Source: Clostridia bacterium (GTDB taxonomy: Bacteria; Bacillota; Clostridia; Oscillospirales; Acutalibacteraceae). Taken from it: a DNA stretch of 64,000 nt. The position numbers and the translations under genes are program-made. Under the pieces are notes generated by a model. It was not told the origin of the DNA, searched no databases, and worked only from the letters and a program-made list of their open reading frames with translations. The DNA is taken from the NCBI GenBank assembly GCA_017475765.1, contig JAFVEY010000054.1, positions 1 to 64,000 on the forward strand, given 5' to 3'. The first letter of the stretch is position 1. Every line of letters starts with the position of its first letter. Positions 1-8,244 of the stretch are shown piece by piece.

Positions 1-71
1 GCTATACCTATGACAGCAACAGCGACAACAAAACCGGCGGTGGTTACCAAAAGCTGTTTCATTTTCTCCAT
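1..71 (-). CDS. Partial membrane or secreted protein, N-terminus only
   Basis: Only the first 23-24 codons are inside the window; the gene continues beyond base 1. The start ATG at 71-69 has a GGAGG ribosome binding site (85-81) nine bases upstream. The visible peptide begins MEKMKQLL and continues as a hydrophobic stretch rich in Val, Ala and Gly, so it is a membrane anchor or uncleaved signal peptide. Nothing more can be said about function. It follows the small lipoprotein gene on the same strand after about 150 bases. Confidence 0.6.
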   Translation of the reverse strand, partial: MEKMKQLLVTTAGFVVAVAVIGI

Positions 72-167
72 TTCCACATTCCTCCGTAATGTTATAGGTT
101 TATAGGAACAAAATTATTCGTTGATGTCAATGAAATTTTCTGTATCCTGACATATCCGTATAACCGG

Positions 168-206
168 AAGCCCGGAGCCGAAAATAATAATTCGAGCTCC
201 GGGGCT
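168..206. terminator. GC-rich inverted repeat downstream of lipoprotein gene
   Basis: Arms 168-178 and 195-206 pair (GCCCGGAGC with GCTCCGGGGC, one bulged base) around an AT-rich loop. It lies just past the stop of the reverse-strand lipoprotein gene and so could be its terminator. There is no good U-tract on either side, so the call is weak. Confidence 0.35.
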
Positions 207-220
207 TTATGCTTAATATT

Positions 221-655
221 TTAATATCTGCTGATGATATATTCCTCTTTGTAGGTGATGGTGCCGCCTTCTCCGTCATCGGCTTCTTCCGTTTCCGTTC
301 TTATCATCTGTGTGTTGTCATCGGACAGGTTATACAGTACATCGACCGTTTCTGCGGTATTGTTCCGATCGGGAAAATGTAAGGTGATGGAGCTGTCATC
401 ATAATCATAAGTAAATTCAAGGGATCTTCTGTTGTCAACTGAAATATATCCTGTTCCGGACTTTTCAAAGACATAAATGGTATCTAAAAGATCCTTGGTG
501 GTGGCATGATCTATGATTTCTCCGTTCTGATAAAGTATATCATCAGTGAATTTCCATTTTCCGATGGGGTTGAATTCGAAATCCGAGCAGCCGCTCAATA
601 TCAGCAGCGACATGACAGAAATGGCGGAAAGTAACATACAGATAATTTTTTTCAT
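221..655 (-). CDS. Small lipoprotein, lipocalin-like (DUF5640-type)
   Basis: About 144 residues. The N-terminus is a lipoprotein signal peptide: basic MKK, a hydrophobic stretch and a lipobox ending in LSGC, predicting lipid attachment to the cysteine and an extracellular location. The mature part begins with a GKWKF motif followed by alternating beta-strand-like segments (IYVFEKSGTGYI, LEFTYDYDD), which resembles the small lipocalin-like DUF5640 lipoproteins common in Clostridia. Ligand and role are unknown. The start is taken as ATG 655, eight bases behind GGAGG (668-664), although a TTG one codon upstream is also possible. It has its own promoter and no operon partner except perhaps the partial gene downstream. 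Confidence 0.7.
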   Translation of the reverse strand: MKKIICMLLSAISVMSLLILSGCSDFEFNPIGKWKFTDDILYQNGEIIDHATTKDLLDTIYVFEKSGTGYISVDNRRSLEFTYDYDDSSITLHFPDRNNTAETVDVLYNLSDDNTQMIRTETEEADDGEGGTITYKEEYIISRY

Positions 656-684
656 CAATAAAACCTCCGGGAATTTATATTATA

Positions 685-713
685 ATTTTAGTATTAATTC
701 CTAAAAAAATCAA
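685..713 (-). promoter_or_regulatory. Promoter of the small lipoprotein gene
   Basis: On the reverse strand, TTGATT (713-708) and TAAAAT (690-685) are separated by 17 bases, ending about 30 bases upstream of the start codon. Confidence 0.5.
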
Positions 714-776
714 GAGGTATTTTGATATTCGACAGATAAAATGAATAAAAATTATTTGTATTTTTGCATAAAAATA

Positions 777-805
777 TTGAGAATAACTATTCAGAGTGTT
801 ATAAT
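777..805 (+). promoter_or_regulatory. Sigma-A promoter upstream of the MutS-like gene
   Basis: TTGAGA (777-782), 17-base spacer, TATAAT (800-805). The expected transcript begins near 812 and runs through the short XRE-like reading frame into the MutS-like gene. Confidence 0.65.
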
Positions 806-845
806 GGTAAAAGATAATTTTCATTTCGGGTTTGAGAGGTGCTTT

Positions 846-902
846 ATGTCCGGTATGATAGGTCAGAGAATAAAGGAAATGAGAGTTAAACAGAGAATGT
901 AG
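846..902 (+). pseudogene. Truncated XRE-type HTH N-terminus or short leader ORF
   Basis: An 18-codon reading frame with an acceptable ribosome binding site (GAGAGGTG just upstream), ending in TAG at 900-902. The peptide contains IGQRIKEMRVKQRM, which is exactly how many XRE-family helix-turn-helix regulators begin; the conserved Q-x-x-LA segment expected next is absent and the following 85 bases show no continuation in any frame. It is therefore either the stub of a deleted regulator gene or a translated leader peptide of the downstream MutS-like gene. It is too short for a secure call. Confidence 0.4.
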
Positions 903-987
903 TCCGAAAATAATAATGAATTTCAAAACAGGAGTCAGAAGTATTTCCGCACATATTGATTGCTTCTGACAGAAAGGGTGTGATGGT

Positions 988-2604
988 ATGGACAGCGATT
1001 TCAGCCTGCTGTATCCCAAAAATGCAGAATCTGTGAGTACGACGCTGAGTACGGAAAGCTGCAATGATCTCTCGCTTGAATATATATGCGATCATATCAC
1101 CGAAAGTGAATATGAGCAGAACATCATCAAAAAAATGATGATGAAAATTGAAAGCAATCCCGAAGTGATCCGATACAGATGTGATGTATTCGAGGATATC
1201 CTGCGGTTTCCGAAGCTGAGAGAGAGAATCAAAGAGCTTCTGGAGGAGCTGAATTATCTGAAAGAATTGGAAAAATCCGTCAAGGATCAGACAGCGGCAC
1301 CTGTATGGCAGCTGATCAACAGGCTTCAGGAGCTTGATGTCTATGTCAACTGTATTGCCGGCATCAACGAAAGCCTGACAGAAAATGCCATCCAATCTGT
1401 CGGTCTTAAGGAAATGCGTGACTATGTCAGCTCGGTCTATAATGAAAGCGGTTTTGAATATCTGAATGAGGATATCAAGGGACTTATGAAGGAGATCAGC
1501 GCCATCAGAAGCCTTTCTCTCGGAGTCAATCTTGACAGCCGTATGAGACCTGTCGAGGTGGGCATTGTATCTCTTAACAATGAGCCGTTTTCACGTCCCG
1601 GACTGCTGGGCAAATTCCTTGATTTTGCTTCAAAGAAAAATGAAATACATAACGGCACGTCATTTGACGGCATGATGAAAATACATACGGTCGGCAAGGT
1701 CGCCGGCGATGATCCGCTGATGAGTACTTTGAGCAGGGTTGTCACGGAAATGCTTGGTTCAACGGTCAAGCAGCTCAAAAACAAGCTCTCCCGATATGTC
1801 AATATCAGCGGATACAGCCTTACGAAGCTCATTCCCGAATTTATTTTCTACATACGCTGGGCAGAATATGTCGATAAAATCATGGCTTTGGGAATACCGA
1901 TGGCAAAGCCCGAAATCATGGAGCTGGAAAAACGGGAGCTTTCCGCCAAGGGTATCTACAATCTTAAACTTGCAATTCAATGCGAAAGCGGAAAGAAAAT
2001 AGATATTATAAGGAATGATTTTGACTTTAATGCCGAACACGGGATCTATATTATGACAGGGCCGAACCGTGGAGGAAAAACAACATTTACACAGGCTGTC
2101 GGACTGCTGTTTCTTCTGGCGCAGCATGGAATATATGTTCCTGCGGAAGCGGCTTCCCTGTCGCCTGTTGATAATATCTATACCCACTTCCCCGCTGACG
2201 AAAATCAGACAGTCAACCTCGGAAGGCTCGGCGAGGAATCAAAACGGTTAAGCGCTATTTTTGCACAGGCCACCAATAAAAGCCTTTTGCTTTTCAACGA
2301 ATCTCTTGCGACCACCTCTTTTGCGGAAGGACTGTATATAGCAAAGGATGTTGTCAGGGCGCTTCGTTATCTCGGTGCGAGAACCATATTCAATACCCAT
2401 ATGCACGAACTGGCAATGGAGCTTGATCTGATGAATTCCCTTGAAGGAGATATTAAGGTTGCCAGCCTTATCACAGGCATACATGAAGGACAGCGGTCAT
2501 ATAAAGTTTTCCTTGCGCCGCCCGAAGGAGTAAGCTATGCCCGTGACATTGCCGAAAAATACGGCGTTACCTTTGAGCAGCTTACCAACTCAATCAGACA
2601 ATAA
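988..2604 (+). CDS. Stand-alone MutS-like ATPase (no mismatch-recognition domain)
   Basis: 538 residues. The C-terminal third is a MutS-type ABC ATPase: Walker A GPNRGGKT at about residues 358-365, a Walker B region LLLFNES near 432-438, and the H-loop region NTHMHELA near 470. The N-terminal half is helical and resembles the core and lever domains of MutS, but the mismatch-binding and connector domains of true MutS are absent, as is a Smr nuclease domain. This fits the short MutS-related proteins of Clostridia, whose substrate is not established; a direct role in mismatch repair is doubtful. The Walker B acidic pair DE reads NE here. Ribosome binding site AAAGGG lies nine bases before ATG 988. 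It is transcribed alone and ends at a hairpin terminator facing pheA. Confidence 0.8.
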   Translation: MDSDFSLLYPKNAESVSTTLSTESCNDLSLEYICDHITESEYEQNIIKKMMMKIESNPEVIRYRCDVFEDILRFPKLRERIKELLEELNYLKELEKSVKDQTAAPVWQLINRLQELDVYVNCIAGINESLTENAIQSVGLKEMRDYVSSVYNESGFEYLNEDIKGLMKEISAIRSLSLGVNLDSRMRPVEVGIVSLNNEPFSRPGLLGKFLDFASKKNEIHNGTSFDGMMKIHTVGKVAGDDPLMSTLSRVVTEMLGSTVKQLKNKLSRYVNISGYSLTKLIPEFIFYIRWAEYVDKIMALGIPMAKPEIMELEKRELSAKGIYNLKLAIQCESGKKIDIIRNDFDFNAEHGIYIMTGPNRGGKTTFTQAVGLLFLLAQHGIYVPAEAASLSPVDNIYTHFPADENQTVNLGRLGEESKRLSAIFAQATNKSLLLFNESLATTSFAEGLYIAKDVVRALRYLGARTIFNTHMHELAMELDLMNSLEGDIKVASLITGIHEGQRSYKVFLAPPEGVSYARDIAEKYGVTFEQLTNSIRQ

Positions 2605-2613
2605 ATCAAAAAT

Positions 2614-2663
2614 AAAAGACAACAAAGGACAGCAGCTACATTGCGCCCTTGTTGTCTTTTTTT
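2614..2663. terminator. Bidirectional terminator between mutS-like gene and pheA
   Basis: Arms AGACAACAAAGG (2617-2628) and CCTTGTTGTCT (2647-2657) pair, followed by a run of seven T. On the opposite strand the stem is followed by TTTTATTTTT, so it can serve both convergent transcripts. Confidence 0.8.
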
Positions 2664-2736
2664 ATATGACGGATGTATATTTTTGTCAGCCATTACAAAA
2701 GACCGGCAATCCGAAATAAATAGTTTGTTATGCCGC

Positions 2737-3870
2737 CTACTTTTCCTTGTAATTTCCAAGGAAGGAAAATTCCGCCAGCTCATCAGAAAGCGCACACAGA
2801 AGATTAATTGTTTCTTTGTTGGAGATGCTTCCTGCAAAATCCAGATAGAAAAGATATTCAAACGATTTGCCGTAGATGGGACGGGATTCTATCTTTGTCA
2901 GATTGAGTCCGTGCGCCGCAAAACGGCAGAGGGTGCTGTACAGAGAGCCGGTAACATGAGGAAGAGCAAAGCAAAGACTGATTTTGTCGGCATCAGGCTC
3001 AATATAAATCTTTTTGGAGATGACAATAAACCGTGTGCAGTTGTTCGGGTTATTCTGAAATCCACGAAGCAGTATGTCAAGCCCGTAGGTTTCGGCAGCT
3101 TCCTCCGAGCAGATCGCTGCAATAGAACAGTCATCGCTTTCGGAAACCATTTTGGCAGCCTGTGCCGTGCTGACATATTCTTTGGCTTCGATTGCCGGAC
3201 GGCTGTTCAGAAAATCCGAACACTGAGAAAGTGCCTGTTCATGAGAATAAATCGTTTTAATATTCTCAGGCAAGGTACCTTTTTTGGCTGCAATACAATG
3301 GTTGACCGGAATATCTGCAGCAGCTGCAATATGAAAACGATATTTGAGCATTAAGTCGTAAACAGCCGTAACAGAGCCTGCGGAGCTGTTTTCAATTGGT
3401 ATCACACCGAAATCGGCTTCGCCGTTCTGGATCGCTTTGAATACCTCTTTGAACGGAGAATAAAATTTGGGTTCAGCATAAGGAAACACCTTTTTGGCTG
3501 CCTGATGTGCATAGGCTCCTGCTGCTCCGAAGCAGGCAATACGGACGCTGTCTGATGAAAACGGCACAGAGGTGTCGGCGGTGAATATTTCATTTTTCAG
3601 AGTATTTCCGCTGCCCAGCATATCGTGCTGCAAAGCACGGCTCAGTTCCATGATGGTTGAATAAAGCAGCCTTGCACTTCCGCCGTAAACTCCTGCTTTT
3701 TCTTCAACGGAGTCCAGTATTTGTTTTTCACGTTCCGGATTAAATATCGGCATTCCGTTTTCCAGTTTATACTGAGCAACCTTTTTTGAACATTCCATGC
3801 GTTTGGTGAAAAGGTGGATCAATTGGTTGTCTATTTCGTCTATTTCATCTCTTATCGGTTTTAAACTCAT
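2737..3870 (-). CDS. pheA: Bifunctional chorismate mutase/prephenate dehydratase (P-protein)
   Basis: Converts chorismate to prephenate and then to phenylpyruvate, the committed steps of phenylalanine synthesis. The 377 residues hold three parts: an AroQ-type chorismate mutase helix bundle (about 1-88, with the pattern RDEIDEIDNQL...RM), a prephenate dehydratase domain (about 108-285, opening CFGAAGAYAHQAA, with the catalytic TRF at 279-281), and a C-terminal ACT domain (about 297-375) with the phenylalanine-binding ESRP motif at 328-331. Feedback inhibition by phenylalanine is therefore expected. The length is normal for P-proteins. It is the last gene of the reverse-strand aroA-aroC-pheA operon, 21 bases after aroC, with a GAGGGG ribosome binding site. 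Confidence 0.95.
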   Translation of the reverse strand: MSLKPIRDEIDEIDNQLIHLFTKRMECSKKVAQYKLENGMPIFNPEREKQILDSVEEKAGVYGGSARLLYSTIMELSRALQHDMLGSGNTLKNEIFTADTSVPFSSDSVRIACFGAAGAYAHQAAKKVFPYAEPKFYSPFKEVFKAIQNGEADFGVIPIENSSAGSVTAVYDLMLKYRFHIAAAADIPVNHCIAAKKGTLPENIKTIYSHEQALSQCSDFLNSRPAIEAKEYVSTAQAAKMVSESDDCSIAAICSEEAAETYGLDILLRGFQNNPNNCTRFIVISKKIYIEPDADKISLCFALPHVTGSLYSTLCRFAAHGLNLTKIESRPIYGKSFEYLFYLDFAGSISNKETINLLCALSDELAEFSFLGNYKEK

Positions 3871-3891
3871 TTCTTTTTACCCCTCAATGTT

Positions 3892-4977
3892 TTAAAGCAT
3901 ATTAACATCTGCAAGAATATTGACCAAAGCAATGGCAGCGGCTGCCTCGACAACAGGAACGGCTCTTGTGACGATACAGGGATCATGTCTGCCGTTTATT
4001 ACCAGCTTGGTATTTTCATGTTTCTGCAGATCGACCGTGTTCTGTTCGGACGAAATCGAAGGCGTTGGCTTGAATGCCGTTCTGAAAATTATCGGCATTC
4101 CTGAGCTGATACCGCCCAGAATTCCTCCGTGGTTGTTTGTCCTTGTTTTTACGGTATCTCCGTCATAGAAGAATTCATCATTGCATTGGCTGCCACGCAT
4201 TTCTGATGCTTCAAATCCGGCACCGAATTCGATTCCCTTTACGGCAGGGATGCCGAAGATGATAGACGCAATCACATTCTCTATTCCGTCAAACATCGGA
4301 GAACCTGCGCCGGCAGGCATTCCCACAACAGCACATTCCACTGTTCCGCCTATGCTGTCACGGTTCATTCTGCAATCCTCGACAAGCGCTCTCATATCCT
4401 TTTCACGGCTTTGATCTATCAGACCGAATACTGTGGTTGAAAGCCTGTCTGTCAGTTCAGCAGGAATATTGACAGGATCAAAGCGCTTGTCGCTGATATC
4501 TCCGATGGAAGCAATATGAGCAGCGATTCTGATTCCTTTTCGCTCCAGTATCTGTCTGCATACAGCTCCGGCAAAGACGATCGGAGCCGTCAATCTGCCC
4601 GAAAAATGGCCGCCGCCGCTTATGTCGTTAAAACCGCCGTAACGGATAGTGCCTGTATAATCAGCATGACCCGGACGGGGTGAAGAAAGTAAATTTCCAT
4701 AGTCCTGCGAGCGTGTGTTTGTATTTTGTATCAATGCACAAAGAGGTGCGCCTGTTGTTGTATCGTTCAGAACGCCTGACAGTATTTCGGGAATATCCTT
4801 TTCAAGACGGGGAGTGGCAGTCTTATCTTTTCCCGGCGCTCTTCGTGCCATTTGCAGATAAATCTTTTCCATATCGAGCTTTTCGCCGGCAGGAAGTCCG
4901 TCTATCACCACTCCGATTCCTTTTCCGTGACTTTCGCCGAATATTGATATTTTAACAGCATTACCCCATGATGACAT
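3892..4977 (-). CDS. aroC: Chorismate synthase
   Basis: Catalyses the FMN-dependent 1,4-elimination of phosphate from EPSP to give chorismate, the last shared step of the shikimate pathway. The start is placed at ATG 4977 (protein MSSWGNAVKISIFGESHG, 361 residues) because this is the family N-terminus and GGGAGG lies eight bases upstream; a longer frame to 5091 would run into aroA. The start overlaps the end of aroA by 17 bases, indicating translational coupling. Visible family motifs are GESHGKGIG at the N-terminus, RPGHADYTG and SGGGHFSGRLTA. The latter takes the place of the GGRSSARET version found in many other bacteria and is, as far as I recall, usual in clostridial enzymes. Confidence 0.95.
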   Translation of the reverse strand: MSSWGNAVKISIFGESHGKGIGVVIDGLPAGEKLDMEKIYLQMARRAPGKDKTATPRLEKDIPEILSGVLNDTTTGAPLCALIQNTNTRSQDYGNLLSSPRPGHADYTGTIRYGGFNDISGGGHFSGRLTAPIVFAGAVCRQILERKGIRIAAHIASIGDISDKRFDPVNIPAELTDRLSTTVFGLIDQSREKDMRALVEDCRMNRDSIGGTVECAVVGMPAGAGSPMFDGIENVIASIIFGIPAVKGIEFGAGFEASEMRGSQCNDEFFYDGDTVKTRTNNHGGILGGISSGMPIIFRTAFKPTPSISSEQNTVDLQKHENTKLVINGRHDPCIVTRAVPVVEAAAAIALVNILADVNML

Positions 4978-6229
4978 TTGCACAGCCTCCCAGCATTTTA
5001 TAATCTTCAAAGAAGGACGGATAGGATTTGTTGATGCTTTCCATATCCGATATAATAATATCTCCGCTGCATTTTGCTGCCGCAACAGCAAGCGACATGA
5101 CGATCCTGTGATCGTTGTATCCTTTTACAAAGCCTCCGTCAAGCTCCGCTACTCCGTCTATGATCAGTCCGTCTCCGGTTTCCCTGATCTTTGCTCCCAA
5201 CGCTGAAAGACCCTCTCTCATTGCGGCAAGTCTGTCGCACTCCTTTATTCTGAGTCTTTCCGCACCCTTTATCACCGTTCTTCCCTCTGCAAGAGCGGCA
5301 GCAACCGCTAAAGCAGGAACCATATCGGGAATATCGGAAGCATCGATTTCGATACTCTTAAGGCTTCCCGAACGTATCGTTATTTTGCCGTTTTCTTCTG
5401 TAATCAAGGCGCCGAACTGCCTGTATATATCAATGCAGGCTTTATCGCCCTGTGCCGATGAGAGCGAGAGATTGTCAATGGTGATGTTTCCGCCGAGAGC
5501 AGCGGCAGTCATATAGAATGCGGCATGAGACCAGTCGCCTTCTACCGTAAAACGGCGTGAACGGTAGGACTGGCAGCCCTTTATTTTCCATCCGTTTTCC
5601 GTTGTTTCAATCTCCACTCCGAAATCTCTCATTATGTTGATGGTCATATTGATATATCCCACCGACTGAGCAGGAGAAGTCAGAACAATTTCGCTGTCGC
5701 CCTCACACAGTGGAAGCGCAAGAAGAAGACCTGTTATAAACTGAGAGCTTATATTGCCGGGAATTTCATATTTTCCGCTCTGAAGTCTGCCGCTGATTGT
5801 CAGGGGCAGACCGCCTTTTGTGATACAGTCCGTTCCCTTCGGAGGCAGACAGTCCGTATACACGCCGATCGGTCTTTCAGGCAGCTTACCGTGTCCGATA
5901 AAGGTGGAAGCGGTTCCTCCCACAGCAGCCACGGGGATGAGAAACCGGAGGGTGGATCCACTTTCTCCGCAGTCGAGCTCTGTATCGGAGACAGAAAAAG
6001 TGTTTGTACCGTCAACTGTCAGTATATCGCCGTCAAGCTCAAGCTGAGCGCCGAGTTTTTTCATACATTCGATGGTTGCTTTTATATCATTGGAAAGGTC
6101 AATCGGACTGATGATACTTTTGCCTTTTGCTAAAGCGGCACAGATGATCGCCCTGTGAGCCGCACTTTTTGACGGCGGAACCGAAACCGTTCCGGAAAGT
6201 ATTCCCGGAGAAACTTTTATCTGATGCAA
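4961..6229 (-). CDS. aroA: 3-phosphoshikimate 1-carboxyvinyltransferase (EPSP synthase)
   Basis: Transfers enolpyruvyl from phosphoenolpyruvate to shikimate 3-phosphate. About 422 residues, the usual length. The N-terminal signature PPSKSAAHRA binds shikimate phosphate and PEP; a GESGSTLRFLIP segment, the central repeats of the two-domain fold and the C-terminal DNDHR-like YNDHRIVMSLA motif are present. A GTG at 6238 lies directly against the AAAGGG ribosome binding site, whereas TTG 6229 stands eight bases from it, so TTG 6229 is the better start. First gene of aroA-aroC-pheA, with its own promoter. Confidence 0.93.
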   Translation of the reverse strand: MHQIKVSPGILSGTVSVPPSKSAAHRAIICAALAKGKSIISPIDLSNDIKATIECMKKLGAQLELDGDILTVDGTNTFSVSDTELDCGESGSTLRFLIPVAAVGGTASTFIGHGKLPERPIGVYTDCLPPKGTDCITKGGLPLTISGRLQSGKYEIPGNISSQFITGLLLALPLCEGDSEIVLTSPAQSVGYINMTINIMRDFGVEIETTENGWKIKGCQSYRSRRFTVEGDWSHAAFYMTAAALGGNITIDNLSLSSAQGDKACIDIYRQFGALITEENGKITIRSGSLKSIEIDASDIPDMVPALAVAAALAEGRTVIKGAERLRIKECDRLAAMREGLSALGAKIRETGDGLIIDGVAELDGGFVKGYNDHRIVMSLAVAAAKCSGDIIISDMESINKSYPSFFEDYKMLGGCANVIMG

Positions 6230-6262
6230 TTCAAACACCCTTTACCATTTACTTTACCTATA

Positions 6263-6291
6263 ATCATAGCATATTTGTAAAAAAATGTAAA
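6263..6291 (-). promoter_or_regulatory. Promoter of the aroA-aroC-pheA operon
   Basis: Reverse strand TTTACA (6291-6286) and TATGAT (6268-6263) with a 17-base spacer, about 33 bases upstream of aroA. No leader-peptide attenuator or T-box fits in the short leader. Confidence 0.65.
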
Positions 6292-6353
6292 GAAGCGTAC
6301 CATTTCAGTTTTATCATTTTGAAATAAAAATGCTAAAAATACCTCCAAAATTA

Positions 6354-6382
6354 TTGACATAACAGAAATATTACTGTAAAAT
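6354..6382 (+). promoter_or_regulatory. Promoter of the TPR gene
   Basis: TTGACA (6354-6359), 17-base spacer, TAAAAT (6377-6382), divergent from the aroA promoter. Confidence 0.7.
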
Positions 6383-6413
6383 ATAACCAATAGAAATGGT
6401 CGGGAGTGGGATC

Positions 6414-7283
6414 ATGTTTGAATTTATAAAATCGAAAAAAACAACTGAACAGGAAGATACTCCTGAAGCGGCAAGACGGCTGATGGAGGAAGCGGAAAGC
6501 TATAATGAAAACGATGAAACGAAAAAAGCGGAAAAACTTTACCGTAAAGCATACGAAATATATGCAGGACTGTATAAGGAAGATCCGCAGCTGTATAGAG
6601 ATGAAGCAGCAGGCTGCTGTGAATGTCTCGGCGATACCCTTCAGAGTCTTGAAAAATATCAGGATGCTTATGAGCATTTCGCAATAGCCGTTGATCTATA
6701 CCATGATGAAGCGGAAAGCGGCAGTCCGAAATACCGTGAACTTGTGGCAGATGATTACTGCAATATGGGAGATACCTATTTCTTCCGGAGCAGATATGAG
6801 GATGCAGAAAAATATTATATGAGGGCACTTGAGATTTATGAGGCACTGTATACGCAGGAGCCTGAAAAATTTAAAGAGGATATTGCCTATTGCTATGATT
6901 GTCTGGCGAAAGCACAGAGCGGATTTGAAAATTATACCTCGGCAGTCGAATACTATGAAAAAGTCATAGAAATCTATGCCGAGATCCTGGCGTCAAAGGC
7001 AGAAACATCGGATGAAGCAGAGCTTAATGGCTATAATGATGATCTTGCTGCTGCTTATAGTGATATCGGCTATGCCTATTCCTGCACTAAGGATTATGAG
7101 GATGCGGAGCATTACTATCTGATGGCGGCAGAGCTTTATAAAAAACTGGCTGCTGCCGACAGGGATGAATATGCGGATTCCCTTGCTTCACAATATGAAG
7201 ATCTGGCAGCATTGTATGAGGATATGGAGAAGCCTGAGCTTCAGAAGGAGTATGCCGTTAAGGCAAAAAATCTTGATATATGA
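6414..7283 (+). CDS. Tetratricopeptide repeat protein
   Basis: 289 residues starting at ATG 6414 (MFEFIKSKK) behind GGGAGTGG; an upstream ATG at 6396 lacks a binding site. After a charged N-terminal 25 residues the protein is built almost wholly of helical TPR units of about 45-50 residues, recognisable from repeated patterns such as YEDAEKYYMRALEIYEALY, YTSAVEYYEKVIEIYAEIL and YEDAEHYYLMAAELYKKLA. No signal peptide or membrane segment, so it is a cytoplasmic scaffold or adaptor. It is very acidic. The partner is unknown, and it is monocistronic between a strong promoter and a terminator. Confidence 0.85.
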   Translation: MFEFIKSKKTTEQEDTPEAARRLMEEAESYNENDETKKAEKLYRKAYEIYAGLYKEDPQLYRDEAAGCCECLGDTLQSLEKYQDAYEHFAIAVDLYHDEAESGSPKYRELVADDYCNMGDTYFFRSRYEDAEKYYMRALEIYEALYTQEPEKFKEDIAYCYDCLAKAQSGFENYTSAVEYYEKVIEIYAEILASKAETSDEAELNGYNDDLAAAYSDIGYAYSCTKDYEDAEHYYLMAAELYKKLAAADRDEYADSLASQYEDLAALYEDMEKPELQKEYAVKAKNLDI

Positions 7284-7286
7284 AAA

Positions 7287-7321
7287 ATCGGGGAGAAGTG
7301 ATACTCATCCCCGTCTTTTTT
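7287..7321. terminator. Bidirectional terminator
   Basis: Stem CGGGGA (7289-7294) with TCCCCG (7308-7313) followed by TCTTTTTT; on the other strand the stem is followed by ATTTTTC. It serves the TPR gene and the convergent redox-protein gene, whose stop codon lies inside the T-run. Confidence 0.85.
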
Positions 7322-7685
7322 ATTCGGTCTGTAAAGTTTTGATCGCATTGCGTATGCAGTCATCGCAGGAACACAGAACCTGACCGGTTTCTTTACCCTT
7401 GAGGTCGGCGCATCTGACCGCTCCGCAGCTTTCCTTGAATCGGGCAAGTATTTTCCGTGCGTTGGAGGGGCTGCTTCTTTTTTGGATCATATTATCCGCC
7501 ATTACTGCACCGATCAGCGCTCCGCAGTTTCCTTCCATGCTGCCCATTCCTGCACCGAAGCCGGCGCCGAGCGCTTTGAGAAGCTCATCATCCATTTCCA
7601 GCTCGTCCGCAAAGCTCAGCAGGACAGCCTGACAGCAGTTATATCCGCTGTGTTTAAGCTCTACTGCCTTTTCTTCCTTTGTCAT
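7320..7685 (-). CDS. C_GCAxxG_C_C family cysteine-rich redox protein
   Basis: 121 residues starting at ATG 7685 (MTKEEKAVELKHSG), with GGAGGG eight bases upstream; the longer frame to 7748 has no binding site. The sequence carries the family pattern: CCQAV near the N-terminus, GAGFGAGMGSMEGNCGALIGA in the middle (split here: GAGFGAGMG then SMEGNCGALIG) and C-terminal CG, C and CSCDDC cysteines. Members are thought to bind a metal or use disulfide chemistry, but no reaction has been assigned. Small, cytoplasmic and probably monocistronic. Confidence 0.8.
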   Translation of the reverse strand: MTKEEKAVELKHSGYNCCQAVLLSFADELEMDDELLKALGAGFGAGMGSMEGNCGALIGAVMADNMIQKRSSPSNARKILARFKESCGAVRCADLKGKETGQVLCSCDDCIRNAIKTLQTE

Positions 7686-7791
7686 AAAAGATCCCTCCGC
7701 CAATAAAAATGATAATAAAGTTATAGCATAAAGCAGGTGAAAATTCAAGTGAAAATTCAGTCCCGACCGGCATAAAGTCTGAAAAAATCCT

Positions 7792-7821
7792 TGACAATCA
7801 TGCGCTGTATATGATATGATA
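7792..7821 (+). promoter_or_regulatory. Promoter of rplU-prp-rpmA
   Basis: TTGACA (7792-7797), 18-base spacer, TATGAT (7816-7821). Confidence 0.7.
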
Positions 7822-7827
7822 TTAAAG

Positions 7828-7935
7828 CCGCATACTGTGGGCAGCTAAGAGAGCTTCGCATAGCACGGAAATCTTTTCCGACGATTTTGTCTGCTCCGCC
7901 TCCGGTAGCGAGTTTATTAACAGGTAGGTGCCAAT
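7828..7935 (+). promoter_or_regulatory. Ribosomal protein L21 leader
   Basis: About 105 bases of transcribed leader between the promoter and rplU with short hairpins (GAGCTTCGCATAGC, CGGAAATCTTTTCCG) and a distal segment reaching the AGGTAGGTG ribosome binding site. Firmicutes rplU genes are generally preceded by an autoregulatory L21 leader RNA. The assignment rests on position and foldability; I did not verify the conserved L21-binding bases. Confidence 0.5.
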
Positions 7936-8244
7936 ATGTACGCAGTGATTGAAACGGGCGGCAAGCAGTACAAGGTTGCTAACGGCGATGTTGTTTATGT
8001 TGAGAAGCTTGACGCAGAAAATGATTCCACAGTTGACTTCAAGGTTGTTGCAGTCAGCACAGACGATGGCTTTAAGGTAGGTGCTCCTTATGTTGACGGA
8101 GCAAAGGTGACAGCGAAGGTTCTTGATACCATCAAGGGCAAGAAAATTACTGTTTTCACTTACAAGCCAAAGAAAAGCTCAAAGCGCAAGATGGGTCACA
8201 GACAAAGATATACTAAGGTACAGATCGAGTCTATCGAGGCATGA
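7936..8244 (+). CDS. rplU: 50S ribosomal protein L21
   Basis: 102 residues, normal length. Begins [14 protein letters not shown], the L21 signature, and ends with the basic [17 protein letters not shown] segment that contacts 23S rRNA. First gene of rplU-prp-rpmA; its TGA overlaps the ATG of prp (ATGA), so translation is coupled. Expected to be regulated by the upstream leader. Confidence 0.98.
   Translation: MYAVIETGGKQYKVANGDVVYVEKLDAENDSTVDFKVVAVSTDDGFKVGAPYVDGAKVTAKVLDTIKGKKITVFTYKPKKSSKRKMGHRQRYTKVQIESIEA

Noticed and set aside
2641..3354. 237-codon forward frame
   Set aside because: Antisense to pheA and beginning within the terminator hairpin.
6230..6262. T-box or leader-peptide attenuator before aroA
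   Set aside because: The distance from the promoter to the start is only about 30 bases, too short for either.
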